Origin: Streptococcus mitis SK597
GTDB lineage: Bacteria > Bacillota > Bacilli > Lactobacillales > Streptococcaceae
Assembly: GCF_000148545.1 (NCBI RefSeq)
Contig: NZ_AEDV01000007.1
Location: 1-48,317, forward strand
Reading direction: 5' to 3'
DNA: 48,317 bases
Both the position numbers and the translations under genes were made by a program. Below, one piece after another: positions 24,510 through 36,900 of this stretch. How positions within the stretch are numbered: the stretch's first letter is position 1; every line of letters starts with the position of its first letter. A model generated the notes under the pieces. It made no database searches. It saw only the letters and a program-made list of their open reading frames with translations, and had not been told where the DNA came from.

Positions 24510-25268
24510 ATGTTTGGATTTTTTAAGAAAGATAAGGCTGTGGAAGTAGAGGTTCCGACACAGGTTCCTGCTCATATCGGCATCATCATGGATGGCAATG
24601 GCCGCTGGGCTAAAAAACGTATGCAACCGCGAGTTTTTGGACATAAGGCGGGCATGGAAGCATTGCAAACTGTGACCAAGGCAGCCAACAAACTAGGCGT
24701 TAAGGTTATTACGGTCTATGCTTTTTCTACAGAAAACTGGACACGTCCAGATCAGGAAGTCAAGTTTATCATGAACTTGCCAGTAGAGTTTTATGATAAT
24801 TATGTCCCGGAGTTGCATGCGAATAATGTTAAGATTCAAATGATTGGGGAAACAGACCGCCTACCTAAGCAAACCTTTGAAGCTCTGACCAAGGCTGAAG
24901 AATTGACTAAGAACAACACAGGCTTGATACTTAATTTTGCCCTCAACTATGGTGGACGTGCTGAGATTACACAGGCTCTTAAGTTGATTTCCCAGGATGT
25001 GTTAGATGCCAAAATCAACCCAGGTGACATCACAGAGGAATTGATTGGCAACTATCTCTTTACCCAGCATTTGCCTAAGGACTTACGAGACCCAGACTTG
25101 ATTATCCGTACTAGTGGAGAATTGCGTTTGAGCAATTTCCTTCCATGGCAGGGAGCCTATAGTGAGCTCTATTTTACGGACACCTTGTGGCCTGATTTTG
25201 ACGAGGCGGCCTTGCAGGAAGCCATTCTTGCCTACAATCGTCGTCATCGCCGATTTGGAGGAGTTTAG
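24510..25268 (+). CDS. uppS: Undecaprenyl pyrophosphate synthase
   Basis: A 252-residue cis-prenyltransferase that builds the C55 lipid carrier for peptidoglycan and capsule from farnesyl pyrophosphate and isopentenyl pyrophosphate. The catalytic motif is MDGNGRWA with Asp28, and the C-terminal signature is IRTSGELRLSNFLPWQ. The ATG at 24510 (MFGFFKK) is used; an upstream in-frame TTG at 24492 would place the ribosome site inside the gene. It heads an operon with cdsA, rseP and proS and is 8 bases from cdsA. Confidence 0.97.
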   Translation: MFGFFKKDKAVEVEVPTQVPAHIGIIMDGNGRWAKKRMQPRVFGHKAGMEALQTVTKAANKLGVKVITVYAFSTENWTRPDQEVKFIMNLPVEFYDNYVPELHANNVKIQMIGETDRLPKQTFEALTKAEELTKNNTGLILNFALNYGGRAEITQALKLISQDVLDAKINPGDITEELIGNYLFTQHLPKDLRDPDLIIRTSGELRLSNFLPWQGAYSELYFTDTLWPDFDEAALQEAILAYNRRHRRFGGV

Positions 25269-25276
25269 GAGGAAAT

Positions 25277-26080
25277 ATGACACAGGATTTACAGAAAAGA
25301 ACCTTGTTTGCAGGGGTTGCTCTGGCTATTTTCCTACCGATTTTAATGATTGGGGGACTCTTGCTTCAGATAGCAATCGGAATCATAGCCATGCTAGCCA
25401 TGCATGAACTTTTGAAGATGAGAGGTCTAGAGACCATGACGATGGAGGGCCTCTTGACCCTCTTTGCAACCTTTGCCTTGACCATTCCCTTGGAGAATTA
25501 CCTGACTTTTTTGCCAGTTGATGGGAATGTGGTTGCCTATAGTGTTTTGATTTCAATCATGTTAGGAACGACTGTTTTTAGCAAGTCTTATACGATTGAG
25601 GACGCTGTTTTCCCTCTTGCTATGAGTTTCTATGTGGGCTTTGGTTTTAATGCTCTATTAGATGCTAGAATTGCAGGTTTAGATAAGGTACTATTAGCCT
25701 TGTGTATTGTTTGGGCGACAGACAGTGGTGCCTATCTTGTTGGGATGAACTATGGTAAACGAAAATTAGCTCCGACAGTTTCTCCAAATAAAACCTTTGA
25801 GGGTGCCTTGGGTGGTATTTTAGGTGCGATTTTAGTAACCATCATCTTTATGATAGTTGACAGTACAGTTGCTCTTCCGTATGGAATTTACAAGATGTCA
25901 GTCTTTGCTATTTTCTTTAGTGCGGCTGGACAATTTGGTGATTTACTAGAAAGTTCGATCAAGCGTCACTTTGGTGTCAAGGATTCTGGGAAATTTATCC
26001 CTGGACATGGTGGTGTTTTGGATCGTTTCGATAGTATGTTACTTGTATTTCCAATCATGCACTTGTTTGGACTCTTTTAA
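25277..26080 (+). CDS. cdsA: Phosphatidate cytidylyltransferase
   Basis: A 267-residue integral membrane enzyme that makes CDP-diacylglycerol, the precursor of anionic phospholipids. About seven hydrophobic segments are visible. The CDP-alcohol signature SSIKRHFGVKDSGKFIPGHG, followed by GVLDR, is near the C terminus. The ribosome site GGAGGAAAT precedes ATG. It sits between uppS and rseP, the conserved envelope cluster order of streptococci. Confidence 0.96.
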   Translation: MTQDLQKRTLFAGVALAIFLPILMIGGLLLQIAIGIIAMLAMHELLKMRGLETMTMEGLLTLFATFALTIPLENYLTFLPVDGNVVAYSVLISIMLGTTVFSKSYTIEDAVFPLAMSFYVGFGFNALLDARIAGLDKVLLALCIVWATDSGAYLVGMNYGKRKLAPTVSPNKTFEGALGGILGAILVTIIFMIVDSTVALPYGIYKMSVFAIFFSAAGQFGDLLESSIKRHFGVKDSGKFIPGHGGVLDRFDSMLLVFPIMHLFGLF

Positions 26081-26101
26081 TCAAAAGACGGAGGAAATAC
26101 T

Positions 26102-27361
26102 ATGCTCGGAATTTTAACCTTTATTCTGGTTTTCGGGATTACTGTGGTGGTGCACGAGTTCGGACACTTCTACTTTGCCAAGAAATCAGGGATTCTAGTG
26201 CGTGAATTTGCCATCGGTATGGGGCCCAAAATCTTTGCTCACATTGGCAGGGATGGAACGGCCTATACCATTCGAATCTTGCCTCTGGGTGGCTATGTTC
26301 GCATGGCTGGTTGGGGTGATGATACAACTGAAATCAAGACAGGAACTCCTGTTAGTTTAACGCTTACTGATGATGGTAAGGTTAAACGCATCAATCTCTC
26401 AGGTAAAAAATTGGATCAAACAGCTCTTCCTATGCAGGTGACCCAGTTTGACTTTGAAGACAAGCTCTTTATCAAGGGCTTGGTTCTGGAAGAAGAAAAA
26501 ACATTTGCAGTAGATCACGATGCAACGGTTGTGGAAGCAGATGGAACTGAGGTTCGGATTGCACCTTTAGATGTTCAATATCAAAATGCGACTATCTGGG
26601 GGAAACTCATTACTAATTTTGCAGGTCCTATGAACAACTTCATCTTAGGTGTCGTTGTTTTCTGGATTTTAATCTTCATGCAGGGTGGTGTCAGAGATGT
26701 TGATACCAATCAGTTCCATGTCATGCCCCAAGGGGCCTTGGCTAAGGTGGGAGTACCAGAAACGGCCCAGATTACCAAGATTGGCTCACATGAGATTAGC
26801 AACTGGGAAAGTTTGATTCAGGCTGTGGAAGCAGAAACCAAAGATAAGACGGCCCCGACCTTGGATGTGACTATTTCTGAAAAGGGGAGTGAAAAACAGG
26901 TAACTGTTACCCCAGAAGAAAGTCAAGGTCGCTATCTTCTAGGTGTTCAACCGGGGATTAAGTCAGATTTTGTATCTATGTTTGTAGGTGGTTTTACAAC
27001 TGCTGCTGACTCGGCCCTCCGAATTCTATCAGCTCTGAAAAATCTGATTTTCCAACCGGATTTGAACAAGCTAGGTGGACCTGTTGCCATCTTTAAGGCA
27101 AGTAGTGATGCTGCTAAAAATGGAATTGAAAATGTCTTGTACTTCTTGGCAATGATTTCCATCAATCTTGGGATTTTTAATCTGATTCCGATTCCAGCCC
27201 TGGATGGTGGTAAGATTGTGCTCAATATCCTAGAAGCTATCCGCCGTAAACCATTAAAACAAGAAATTGAAACCTATGTCACCTTGGCCGGAGTGGTCAT
27301 CATGGTTGTCTTGATGATTGCTGTGACCTGGAATGACATTATGCGACTCTTTTTTAGATAA
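26102..27361 (+). CDS. rseP: Site-2 membrane metalloprotease RseP/Eep
   Basis: A 419-residue intramembrane zinc protease. HEFGH at residues 18-22 in the first membrane helix binds zinc, and [11 protein letters not shown] near residue 360 provides the third ligand. A PDZ domain lies between, around residues 190-290. In enterococci and streptococci Eep cleaves signal-peptide remnants and matures peptide pheromones, besides regulated proteolysis of anti-sigma or lipoprotein substrates. Starts 21 bases after cdsA with GGAGG, and proS follows after 12 bases. Confidence 0.96.
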   Translation: MLGILTFILVFGITVVVHEFGHFYFAKKSGILVREFAIGMGPKIFAHIGRDGTAYTIRILPLGGYVRMAGWGDDTTEIKTGTPVSLTLTDDGKVKRINLSGKKLDQTALPMQVTQFDFEDKLFIKGLVLEEEKTFAVDHDATVVEADGTEVRIAPLDVQYQNATIWGKLITNFAGPMNNFILGVVVFWILIFMQGGVRDVDTNQFHVMPQGALAKVGVPETAQITKIGSHEISNWESLIQAVEAETKDKTAPTLDVTISEKGSEKQVTVTPEESQGRYLLGVQPGIKSDFVSMFVGGFTTAADSALRILSALKNLIFQPDLNKLGGPVAIFKASSDAAKNGIENVLYFLAMISINLGIFNLIPIPALDGGKIVLNILEAIRRKPLKQEIETYVTLAGVVIMVVLMIAVTWNDIMRLFFR

Positions 27362-29227
<1,866 letters not shown>

Positions 29228-29243
29228 AAACTATAATCAGAAG

Positions 29244-29287
29244 AAAAACAAGGAAAAAATGTAACTAGTTTTTACCTTGTTTTTTCT
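29244..29287 (+). terminator. Terminator of the uppS-proS operon
   Basis: AAAAACAAGG (29244-29253) pairs with CCTTGTTTTT (29275-29284), with further A/T pairing inside, then TC. Extended stem with T run. Confidence 0.8.
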
Positions 29288-29288
29288 G

Positions 29289-29294
29289 TATAAT
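29289..29294 (+). promoter_or_regulatory. Promoter of the GH1 glycosidase gene (-10)
   Basis: TATAAT immediately downstream of the previous terminator; the -35 region would overlap the terminator right arm and is weak. Confidence 0.5.
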
Positions 29295-29325
29295 GGGAAA
29301 AATGAGTAGATAAAGAGGTAAATGT

Positions 29326-30705
29326 ATGCTAAGATTTCCAAAGGATTTTGTCTGGGGATCCTCTACTTCTGGACCACAGACAGAAGGACGTGTAGCTGGT
29401 GACGGTAAGGGAGATAATCTCTGGGATTATTGGTACCAAGTGGAGCCAAATCGTTACTATAATGGGATTGGTCCAGATAAGACATCGACCTTTTATGAAA
29501 ATTGGGAGCGGGATATCGAACTTTTATTAGAGACTGGTCACACGGCCTTTCGGACTTCTATTCAGTGGTCACGGATTTTTCCACAAGGCTGTGGGAAAGT
29601 CAATCCTCAAGGTGTGGATTTCTATCGAAAGGTTTTTGAGACTATTAAGGCTAAGGGGATTCGTCTGTTGGTTAATCTCTACCATTTTGATTTGCCTTTT
29701 GCTCTTCAAGAAGCTGGTGATGGTTGGGAAAATAAGGCGACGGTCTCAGCCTATGAAGACTATGCTCGTTTCTGTTTTGAGATTTATGGAGATTTAGTGG
29801 ATCAATGGATTACCTTTAACGAGCCCATCGTTCCTGTAGAATTTGGCTATTTTTACGATGCCCATTATCCACATAAGGTGGATGCAGAGGCAGCAGTTAA
29901 AGTAGCCTATCATACACAATTGGCTAGCAGTCGGGCGGTTAAGGCCTGTCATGAACTCTTGCCTGATTCCAAGATTGGGATTGTTCTCAACTTGACACCG
30001 GCTTATCCACGTAGCCAGCATCCTGCTGATGTCAAGGCTGCTCGTATTGCGGACCTTTTTCAGGCCCAATCCTTCTTAGATCCGTCTGTTTTGGGGACTT
30101 ATCCACAGGAGTTGGTAGAAATTTTGCATGAACACGGTCTCTTGCCTGATGCCACAGAGGAAGAGTTGGAGATCATTCGTGACAATACGGTGGACTTCCT
30201 TGGTGTTAACTACTATCAACCTTTGCGCGTTATGGCACCTCGATTTGCTAAGCATCCAGAGAGTCCACTCTTGCCAGAACATTTTTACGAGCCATATGTT
30301 ATGCCTGGCCGTAAAATTAATCCTCACCGTGGCTGGGAGATTTATGAGCAAGGAATTTATGACATCGCCCAAAATATCAAGAAAAACTATGGCAATATTG
30401 AGTGGATGTTGACAGAGAATGGTATGGGTGTTGAGGGGGAAGAAAAATTCCGTCAAGATGGGATGATTCAAGATGATTACCGAATTAACTTTGTAAAAGG
30501 TCATCTTCGTGAACTACACCGTGCCATTGAAGATGGAGCCAACTGTAAGGGCTACTTGATTTGGACCTTTATTGATTGCTGGTCATGGCTCAATAGCTAT
30601 AAAAATCGCTACGGTTTGGTCGAATTAGACTTGGAAACGCAAGAACGTCGTCTGAAAAAATCAGGGCACTGGTTTAAGAAATTAAGCGACAATAATGGAT
30701 TTTAA
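29326..30705 (+). CDS. Glycoside hydrolase family 1 (beta-glucosidase / 6-phospho-beta-glucosidase)
   Basis: A 459-residue retaining glycosidase. The acid/base is Glu166 in TFNEP and the nucleophile Glu364 in LTENGMG. The N-terminal FPKDFVWGSSTSGPQTEG is a typical GH1 start. There is no signal peptide, so it acts in the cytoplasm on imported, probably PTS-phosphorylated, beta-glucosides. It is monocistronic with its own promoter and terminator. GH1 phospho-specificity cannot be fixed by eye. No PTS gene is adjacent, but a Lac-family PTS lies about 17 kb upstream. Confidence 0.9.
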   Translation: MLRFPKDFVWGSSTSGPQTEGRVAGDGKGDNLWDYWYQVEPNRYYNGIGPDKTSTFYENWERDIELLLETGHTAFRTSIQWSRIFPQGCGKVNPQGVDFYRKVFETIKAKGIRLLVNLYHFDLPFALQEAGDGWENKATVSAYEDYARFCFEIYGDLVDQWITFNEPIVPVEFGYFYDAHYPHKVDAEAAVKVAYHTQLASSRAVKACHELLPDSKIGIVLNLTPAYPRSQHPADVKAARIADLFQAQSFLDPSVLGTYPQELVEILHEHGLLPDATEEELEIIRDNTVDFLGVNYYQPLRVMAPRFAKHPESPLLPEHFYEPYVMPGRKINPHRGWEIYEQGIYDIAQNIKKNYGNIEWMLTENGMGVEGEEKFRQDGMIQDDYRINFVKGHLRELHRAIEDGANCKGYLIWTFIDCWSWLNSYKNRYGLVELDLETQERRLKKSGHWFKKLSDNNGF

Positions 30706-30708
30706 AAA

Positions 30709-30746
30709 GGACTCTGACTGATTATCCTAATTAGTCAGAGTCTTTT
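30709..30746 (+). terminator. Terminator of the GH1 gene
   Basis: Perfect 10-bp stem GACTCTGACT/AGTCAGAGTC with T run TTTT. Confidence 0.85.
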
Positions 30747-30761
30747 GCTAACAGGAGCGTA

Positions 30762-30778
30762 ATTTGAACTATACCAAT
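30762..30778. promoter_or_regulatory. NagR-like operator 1 upstream of glmS
   Basis: ATTTGAACTATACCAAT, sharing ACTATACCAATTTT with the site at 30842. It resembles the GntR-family NagR/YvoA site, a palindrome of the type ATTGGTATAGACCAAT. It lies just upstream of the -35 box. Confidence 0.5.
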
Positions 30779-30786
30779 TTTTGCTC

Positions 30787-30815
30787 TTGACAAGTGAAAG
30801 AAACAAGTATATACT
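30787..30815 (+). promoter_or_regulatory. glmS promoter
   Basis: -35 TTGACA (30787-30792), 17-bp spacer, -10 TATACT (30810-30815). Strong consensus, with NagR-like sites on both sides. Confidence 0.85.
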
Positions 30816-30841
30816 GTTTTTGCTGATTCTATAAAAGAGGA

Positions 30842-30857
30842 ATTAGACTATACCAAT
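30842..30857. promoter_or_regulatory. NagR-like operator 2, in the glmS leader
   Basis: ATTAGACTATACCAAT, an imperfect palindrome overlapping the early transcript and abutting AAGGAG. Known streptococcal NagR represses glmS when amino sugars are available; this placement would block transcription. Confidence 0.6.
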
Positions 30858-30896
30858 TTTAAGGAGAAAGCACAGCTGGTCTGTGTCGTATATACT

Positions 30897-32705
30897 ATGT
30901 GTGGAATTGTTGGTGTTGTTGGAAACACAAATGCAACTGATATTTTGATTCAAGGGCTTGAAAAGCTCGAATACCGTGGCTATGATTCTGCGGGGATTTT
31001 TGTCCTAGGTGGTGCTGAGAACCATTTGGTGAAGGCTGTTGGTCGTATCGCAGAATTGTCTGCCAAGACAGCTGGTGTTGAGGGAACAACTGGTATTGGA
31101 CATACTCGTTGGGCAACTCACGGAAAACCAACGGAATACAATGCTCACCCACACCGCTCTGAGACAGAACGTTTTGTCTTGGTTCACAATGGGGTCATTG
31201 AGAACTACCTTGAAATCAAGGAAGAATACCTTGCAGGTCACCACTTTAAGGGGCAAACAGATACGGAAATAGCCGTTCACTTGATTGGAAAATTTGCGGA
31301 AGAAGATGGCTTGTCAGTTCTTGAAGCCTTCAAAAAAGCTCTTCACATCATTCGTGGTTCTTATGCTTTTGCCTTGGTTGACTCACAAGATCCTGAAGTC
31401 ATCTATGTGGCTAAGAATAAATCACCACTCTTGATTGGTCTTGGGGAAGGCTACAACATGGTCTGCTCAGATGCCATGGCTATGATTCGTGAGACCAACC
31501 AATACATGGAAATCCATGACCAAGAGCTGGTAATCGTCAAGGCTGATAGTGTGGAAGTTCAAGACTATGATGGCAATAGTCGTGAGCGTGCTAGTTACAC
31601 TGCGGAGCTTGACTTGTCAGATATCGGTAAGGGAACTTACCCTTACTACATGCTCAAGGAAATTGATGAGCAACCAACGGTTATGCGTAAACTCATCCAA
31701 GCCTACACAGATGAGGCTGGTCAAGTAGTGGTTGATCCTGCTATCATTAAGGCTGTTCAAGATGCAGACCGCATCTATATCCTTGCAGCTGGAACATCTT
31801 ACCACGCAGGATTTGCTTCTAAGAAGATGCTGGAAGAATTGACAGATACACCAGTTGAACTTGGAATCTCATCTGAGTGGGGCTACGGTATGCCACTGCT
31901 CAGCAAGAAACCACTCTTCATCTTTATCAGTCAGTCTGGTGAAACAGCGGACAGCCGTCAGGTTTTGGTCAAGGCTAATGAAATGGGAATTCCGAGCTTA
32001 ACAGTGACAAATGTTCCAGGTTCAACCCTTTCACGTGAAGCTAACCATACCATGCTCCTTCACGCAGGTCCTGAAATTGCTGTAGCATCAACCAAGGCTT
32101 ACACAGCGCAAATCGCAGCCCTTGCATTCTTAGCAAAAGCAGTCGGTCAAGCAAACGGCAATGCTAAAGCGCAAGCCTTTGACCTAGTTCATGAGTTGTC
32201 AATCGTAGCTCAGTCGATCGAATCAACTCTTTCAGAGAAAGAAACCATTGAAGCCAAGGTTCGTGAGCTTCTTGAAACAACTCGCAACGCCTTTTATATC
32301 GGACGTGGTCAAGATTACTATGTAGCTATGGAAGCAAGTCTCAAACTCAAAGAGATTTCTTACATCCAGTGTGAAGGTTTTGCGGCAGGAGAACTCAAGC
32401 ACGGAACTATTGCCTTGATTGAAGAAGGAACGCCTGTTTTGGCCCTCTTGTCAGATCCAGTCCTTGCCAACCATACTCGTGGAAATATCCAAGAGGTCGC
32501 AGCCCGTGGTGCCAAGGTGCTTACAATCGCAGAAGAAAATGTTGCCAAAGATACAGACGATATCGTCCTTACGACCGTACACCCTTACCTCTCACCAATC
32601 TCAATGGTCGTACCAACGCAATTGGTCGCTTACTTTGCAACGCTTCACCGTGGTCTTGATGTGGACAAACCACGTAACCTTGCTAAGTCAGTAACGGTAG
32701 AATAA
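30897..32705 (+). CDS. glmS: Glutamine--fructose-6-phosphate aminotransferase
   Basis: A 602-residue enzyme that makes glucosamine-6-phosphate from fructose-6-phosphate and glutamine, the first step to UDP-GlcNAc. Residues 2 onward (CGIVGVVG) give the N-terminal nucleophile Cys2 after Met removal. A glutaminase domain covers ~1-240, followed by two SIS sugar-isomerase domains ([24 protein letters not shown]), and the C-terminal [13 protein letters not shown] is typical. The start is fixed by Cys2, yet the only good ribosome site, AAGGAG, is 30 bases upstream with a small hairpin between. No glmS ribozyme fits the short leader. Confidence 0.97.
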   Translation: MCGIVGVVGNTNATDILIQGLEKLEYRGYDSAGIFVLGGAENHLVKAVGRIAELSAKTAGVEGTTGIGHTRWATHGKPTEYNAHPHRSETERFVLVHNGVIENYLEIKEEYLAGHHFKGQTDTEIAVHLIGKFAEEDGLSVLEAFKKALHIIRGSYAFALVDSQDPEVIYVAKNKSPLLIGLGEGYNMVCSDAMAMIRETNQYMEIHDQELVIVKADSVEVQDYDGNSRERASYTAELDLSDIGKGTYPYYMLKEIDEQPTVMRKLIQAYTDEAGQVVVDPAIIKAVQDADRIYILAAGTSYHAGFASKKMLEELTDTPVELGISSEWGYGMPLLSKKPLFIFISQSGETADSRQVLVKANEMGIPSLTVTNVPGSTLSREANHTMLLHAGPEIAVASTKAYTAQIAALAFLAKAVGQANGNAKAQAFDLVHELSIVAQSIESTLSEKETIEAKVRELLETTRNAFYIGRGQDYYVAMEASLKLKEISYIQCEGFAAGELKHGTIALIEEGTPVLALLSDPVLANHTRGNIQEVAARGAKVLTIAEENVAKDTDDIVLTTVHPYLSPISMVVPTQLVAYFATLHRGLDVDKPRNLAKSVTVE

Positions 32706-32708
32706 TCT

Positions 32709-32738
32709 AAAAAAAGTCTAGTTATCTAGGCTTTTTTC
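32709..32738 (+). terminator. glmS terminator
   Basis: AAAAAAGTCTAG-ttat-CTAGGCTTTTTT, a 12-bp stem with one G-U pair. Confidence 0.88.
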
Positions 32739-32753
32739 TAATGATCCAATTTA

Positions 32754-32782
32754 TTGAAAGTAAAAATAATTAGTGATAGAAT
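32754..32782 (+). promoter_or_regulatory. Promoter of the luciferase-like oxidoreductase gene
   Basis: -35 TTGAAA (32754-32759), 17-bp spacer, -10 TAGAAT (32777-32782). Confidence 0.75.
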
Positions 32783-32816
32783 ACCCTAAAACTAAAAGAG
32801 ATAGCGAGGAAACACC

Positions 32817-33866
32817 ATGGTAGAATTGGGAATTTCAACATTTGGGGAAACAACGGAGCTTGAGGGGACTGGGCAAACTTACAGTCATGCTGAACGCATT
32901 CGTCAGTTAGTGGCAGAGATTGAGCTGGCTGACAAGGTTGGTTTGGATGTGTATGGGATTGGCGAGCACCATCGAGAGGACTTTGCAGTATCGGCTCCAG
33001 AGATTATTCTAGCAGCTGGGGCAGTCAATACCAAGAAAATCCGTTTGACCAGTGCAGTTAGCATTCTCTCAAGCATGGACCCGATTCGGTTGTTCCAACA
33101 GTATGCCACTATCGATGCTTTGTCAAATGGACGAGCGGAGATTATGGCTGGAAGGGGCTCTTTCACGGAATCCTTCTCTCTGTTTGGCTATGATTTGAAA
33201 GACTACGAAGCTCTCTTTGATGAGAAATTAGACTTGCTTCAATTAGTCAATGAAAAGACTAAGTTAGACTGGGAAGGTCGATTGACCCAAACAATTTCTG
33301 GCAAAGAAGTTTATCCTCGTCCAGTTCAGGACAAATTGCCCTTGTGGATAGCGACAGGTGGTCATATAGAGTCAACAGTGAAGATTGCTCAGGCAGGCCT
33401 ACCGATTGTCTATGCCATTATTGGTGGTAACCCTCGTTATTTTAAAAAGTTGATTCAGGCTTATCGTGATATTGGGAGTGAAGCGGGCCATGCCAGTCAT
33501 GAGTTGAAGGTTGGGGCCCATTCTTGGGGTTGGATTGCTGAAGATGGCGAGCAAGCGGTGAAAGATTATTTCCATCCGACCAAGCAAGTAGTGGATGCTA
33601 TTTCCAAAGACCGTCCTCATTGGCAGGAATTGCGTTATGAACAATATTTGGAGCAAATTGGACAAAATGGTGCCATGTTTGTGGGCAATCCAGATCAGGT
33701 GGCAGAAAAATTGATTCGCATGATTGAGGATTTAGGTTTGGATCGCTTTATGTTGCACCTACCTCTTGGTTCCATGCCTCATGAACAAGTCCTAAGAGCT
33801 ATTGAACTCTTTGGAACACAAGTAGCACCCAAAGTACGGGCTTATTTTGCCATGAAAGAGGCTTAA
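32817..33866 (+). CDS. Luciferase-like (LLM class) flavin-dependent oxidoreductase
   Basis: A 349-residue TIM-barrel protein of the bacterial luciferase-like monooxygenase class (GIGEHHREDFAVSAPEI, LTSAVSILSSMDPIRLFQQ, GRAEIMAGRGSF). Members use reduced flavin to oxidise varied small molecules. The conserved EHH stretch is intact. It is monocistronic with a good promoter and GCGAGGAAA before the ATG. It ends in convergent orientation with spuA, with terminators between. The substrate is unknown and cannot be inferred from neighbours. Confidence 0.9.
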   Translation: MVELGISTFGETTELEGTGQTYSHAERIRQLVAEIELADKVGLDVYGIGEHHREDFAVSAPEIILAAGAVNTKKIRLTSAVSILSSMDPIRLFQQYATIDALSNGRAEIMAGRGSFTESFSLFGYDLKDYEALFDEKLDLLQLVNEKTKLDWEGRLTQTISGKEVYPRPVQDKLPLWIATGGHIESTVKIAQAGLPIVYAIIGGNPRYFKKLIQAYRDIGSEAGHASHELKVGAHSWGWIAEDGEQAVKDYFHPTKQVVDAISKDRPHWQELRYEQYLEQIGQNGAMFVGNPDQVAEKLIRMIEDLGLDRFMLHLPLGSMPHEQVLRAIELFGTQVAPKVRAYFAMKEA

Positions 33867-33870
33867 TAAA

Positions 33871-33893
33871 AAATCCTAATCAAGTTTATTAGG
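33871..33893 (-). terminator. Terminator-like hairpin at the spuA 3' side
   Basis: TCCTAAT/ATTAGGA 7-bp stem; on the minus strand it is followed by TTTTTT. Confidence 0.6.
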
Positions 33894-33916
33894 ACAACAA
33901 ATATTGTACAAAAACT

Positions 33917-33949
33917 AATCCCCCGAGCTGTAATGCTTGGGGGATTTTT
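33917..33949. terminator. Strong terminator between the convergent genes
   Basis: AATCCCCCGAGC-tgtaat-GCTTGGGGGATT, 12 bp with one G-U pair, then TTTT on the plus strand. Confidence 0.88.
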
Positions 33950-33965
33950 CTATAGGAGGGCTAGT

Positions 33966-36900
33966 TTAGTTCTCTTTTTTGTTTTTTAGTAAGAAACCGA
34001 GACCTAGGAGCGCAAGGAGGCTGATTCCTGCAAACAGGAGTTTGTTATCGTTTTTGGTTCCTGTATTTGGAAGTTCAGCTTGTTTAGCTGGGGTTGCAGG
34101 TATATTTTCCTTGCTAGAGTTTTCTACCGCTCCGTTTTGAATAGCTTCACTTACAGATGATGCTTGTGCTTCTTGTGCTGGTTGTGAAACTTGTGTAGTT
34201 TGTGAATCAGTTGTAGCTTGGCTAGGTTTATTTTCTGCATCAGCTACTGTTGCAGATGGTTTAGTAGAATCAGGTTTAGCTTCTGGAGCTGGATCTTGAT
34301 GTGCAGGGTGAGAAGCTTCATTTTGATGTTCAGGCTTGGAAGGGGTTGAGTCTGGTTTCTCTTCTGCAGTTGACTCATGGTTAGTTCCATTTTGAGAGAC
34401 TCGAAGAACAGTAGCTGTAAGGGCGTTTAATTTCAAGCCTTTTTCGGTCCATTCAAGTCCTTTCGGGTTGGCAATTCCGACTGGTCCTGCTTGGTTTTCA
34501 TCTGCCAAAACTTCAGCATTTCTGAGGTGGGCAAAGGCAGTTCCCAAATTAAATTCGCGAGCTTTTTCGTCCGCATTGACAAAGACTGCGTAGATATCTC
34601 CGTTTGGAGCAGTGATTTGGTAGCCAATCACTACGTCCTCTTTTGCCACACCATTTTGACCTGGAACAGTGATGAGGTGGACACGGTCTTTGATATCTTG
34701 AAGACTCTTAAGTCGGAAGGCATCTGTAGATTGACGAAGGGCAATCAACCCTTTCATATAGTCACGGCTCTTGACATTTTCAGGATAAGCTTTACCATCT
34801 GTAGCCTTAGTCCAGTCAAACTTGTTGACTGCATCGCTAGAATCGTAAGAGTCATGGATGAAGTAAGGATAGTCAAATGGATTGCCGTCCTTATCACGCA
34901 ACAAGTGAGATTTGTTTGGTTGTTTGTCCTCTGCTACTGGAGTCTTGTAGGCTGGGTCACGGAATTGTTTAGTGCGACCATATTCCTGACCAGAGTGGAT
35001 AAATGGAGTTCCTTGAGCTGTCAAGACCATGAGGTTTCCAAGTCGCAAACGACGGTGGATTTCAGCATAGTTCTCAGCCTTGCTTGGGTCTTTTTTGATA
35101 GACTGGGCAATGATGTCAAAGAGGGTCAAGTTATCATGGGCTGCGATGTATTGGATGACATCTCCAGGGCTGTCTGCTTCAAAGTTGGTTGGTTGAGCAA
35201 TGAGATTTTTAAAGACAGTGTTGATATCACGCTTGCCACCTGTGATAAAGGCAGGTTGACCTTCGTTTGGATAACCAGACTTGAGGTTGTTGCGGATGTC
35301 ATCTGAGAAGACAGCGACAGTATCGGTATGTTTCATCCAATCTTGGTCAGCAGCTTTAGTAGGCATGTTTTCATCGCCAGCATAGGTTCTCCAACCTTCA
35401 CCCAGCATGATTAGGTTTGGATTGAGGGCGCGTGCAGCCTTGTAAGCTTCTTCGATAGAAGCCGCATCGTGGTCTCCCATCATATCGAAACGGAATCCAT
35501 CCACTTTGTAGGTATCAACTAGATATTTGATAGAGTCAACTAGGAGTCGTTTGGTCATATGGTGGGTTGTCCCCAAGCGTCCACCACCAAAGCTAGTTCG
35601 AGGTGTTCCATCAGCATCCATAAAGTGGTAGTAGTTTGGCTCTAAATCTTCAAAGATATCGACTTTGGCTGTATGGTTGTAAACTACGTCCAGGATAGCT
35701 CCCATGCCACGTTTGTGGATCTCATTGATGAGGTTTTTAAACTCTGCGATTCGTTTTTCTGGATTTTTAGGATCGCTTGAATACATACCAGTCAATGAGA
35801 AGTAGTTTTGAGGATCATATCCCCAGTTGTAGTTGCTGTTGCTTGAAGCATAGTCAGACAAGCGTTCATGGTTTTTCAATTCATTGACAAAGTAGTAAGA
35901 CAAGACTGGAAGGAGCTGGATGTGGGTTACCCCCAAGTCTTTGAGATAGTCTAGTTTTTCAATAAAGGCTTCAAAGGTACCAAATGGTTTGGTCAAGTCT
36001 TTTGCAATGGCAGGATCTGAAGTGAAGTCACGCACATGAGCTTCGTAGATAACGGCATCTTCACGAGTCTTGAAGTTGTGAATCTTACCATAAGTCAAGT
36101 CTTGAGGTCCTAGTTTAGCTGGATCTACAAAGGCAGCTTTAGCCACTTTATGGGAAGCGTCTGTTTTTGCAAGATCGCTGTTCCAAGCAGCGAGGGACTT
36201 AGCGTAAGGATCGAGTGCAAGAACAGTTTTACCTTGACGCTCAATTTGGTATTGATAATAGTATCCAGTGAAATCCGTGATTCCTAATTTGTTTGTGCTA
36301 TCTAGAGTTTGTTTCCAAGTTCCTCTTTCCCCTTTTTCAAGAGCGACAGTTCCAACCACTTTTTCAGGGTCATTCTTGTCGTAGACAACAACAGAAACCT
36401 TATCAGCACTTGGTGACCAGAGAGTTAAATCAACCTGTTTTCCTTCTTCTTTGAGCTCAGCACCAAGTTTACCATCATAGCTGTAAGTCTCATCTTTAAG
36501 ACGCCAGCTTGTTTTGGTAGTGAATTTGTCAGAGTTGTAGCTAACGGTATAAGGATGTTTTGTGTCAGAGAAATCTCCGCTGTAGGTCACTTTCTTACCA
36601 GCTTCATCGATTGCAACATCGGTGATAGTTACTTTGTTTCCTAGGTGATTAGTGATGTTGGAGTGTTTGAGGATATCCTCTTTTTTAGCACCGACTAGTG
36701 TTGAAAAACTACTTTCAATGCTAGAAGTTCCTACGTGCTGAGCCCCTGTCATACGAATATCATGGACATAGTATGGATTTGTGTAAATCGATTCGTCATC
36801 GTCTTTTAGGAAAATTTGGCTATGATTTTTCAAATCTGTGAACTTATAATCTTCTTTACGGATTTTCACATCGTCTCCTTGTTTGTTTCTGTCTAGTAAT

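Noticed and set aside
24348-24668. A 106-residue minus-strand frame across the BOX element and uppS start
   Set aside because: It runs through a BOX repeat and antisense to uppS, with no ribosome site or family resemblance.
30746-30896. glmS ribozyme
   Set aside because: The leader is about 75 bases with operator sequences and lacks the ribozyme core; streptococci are not known for it.
34491-35306. A 271-residue plus-strand frame inside spuA
   Set aside because: It is antisense to conserved GH13 catalytic sequence and has no promoter, ribosome site or recognisable domain.
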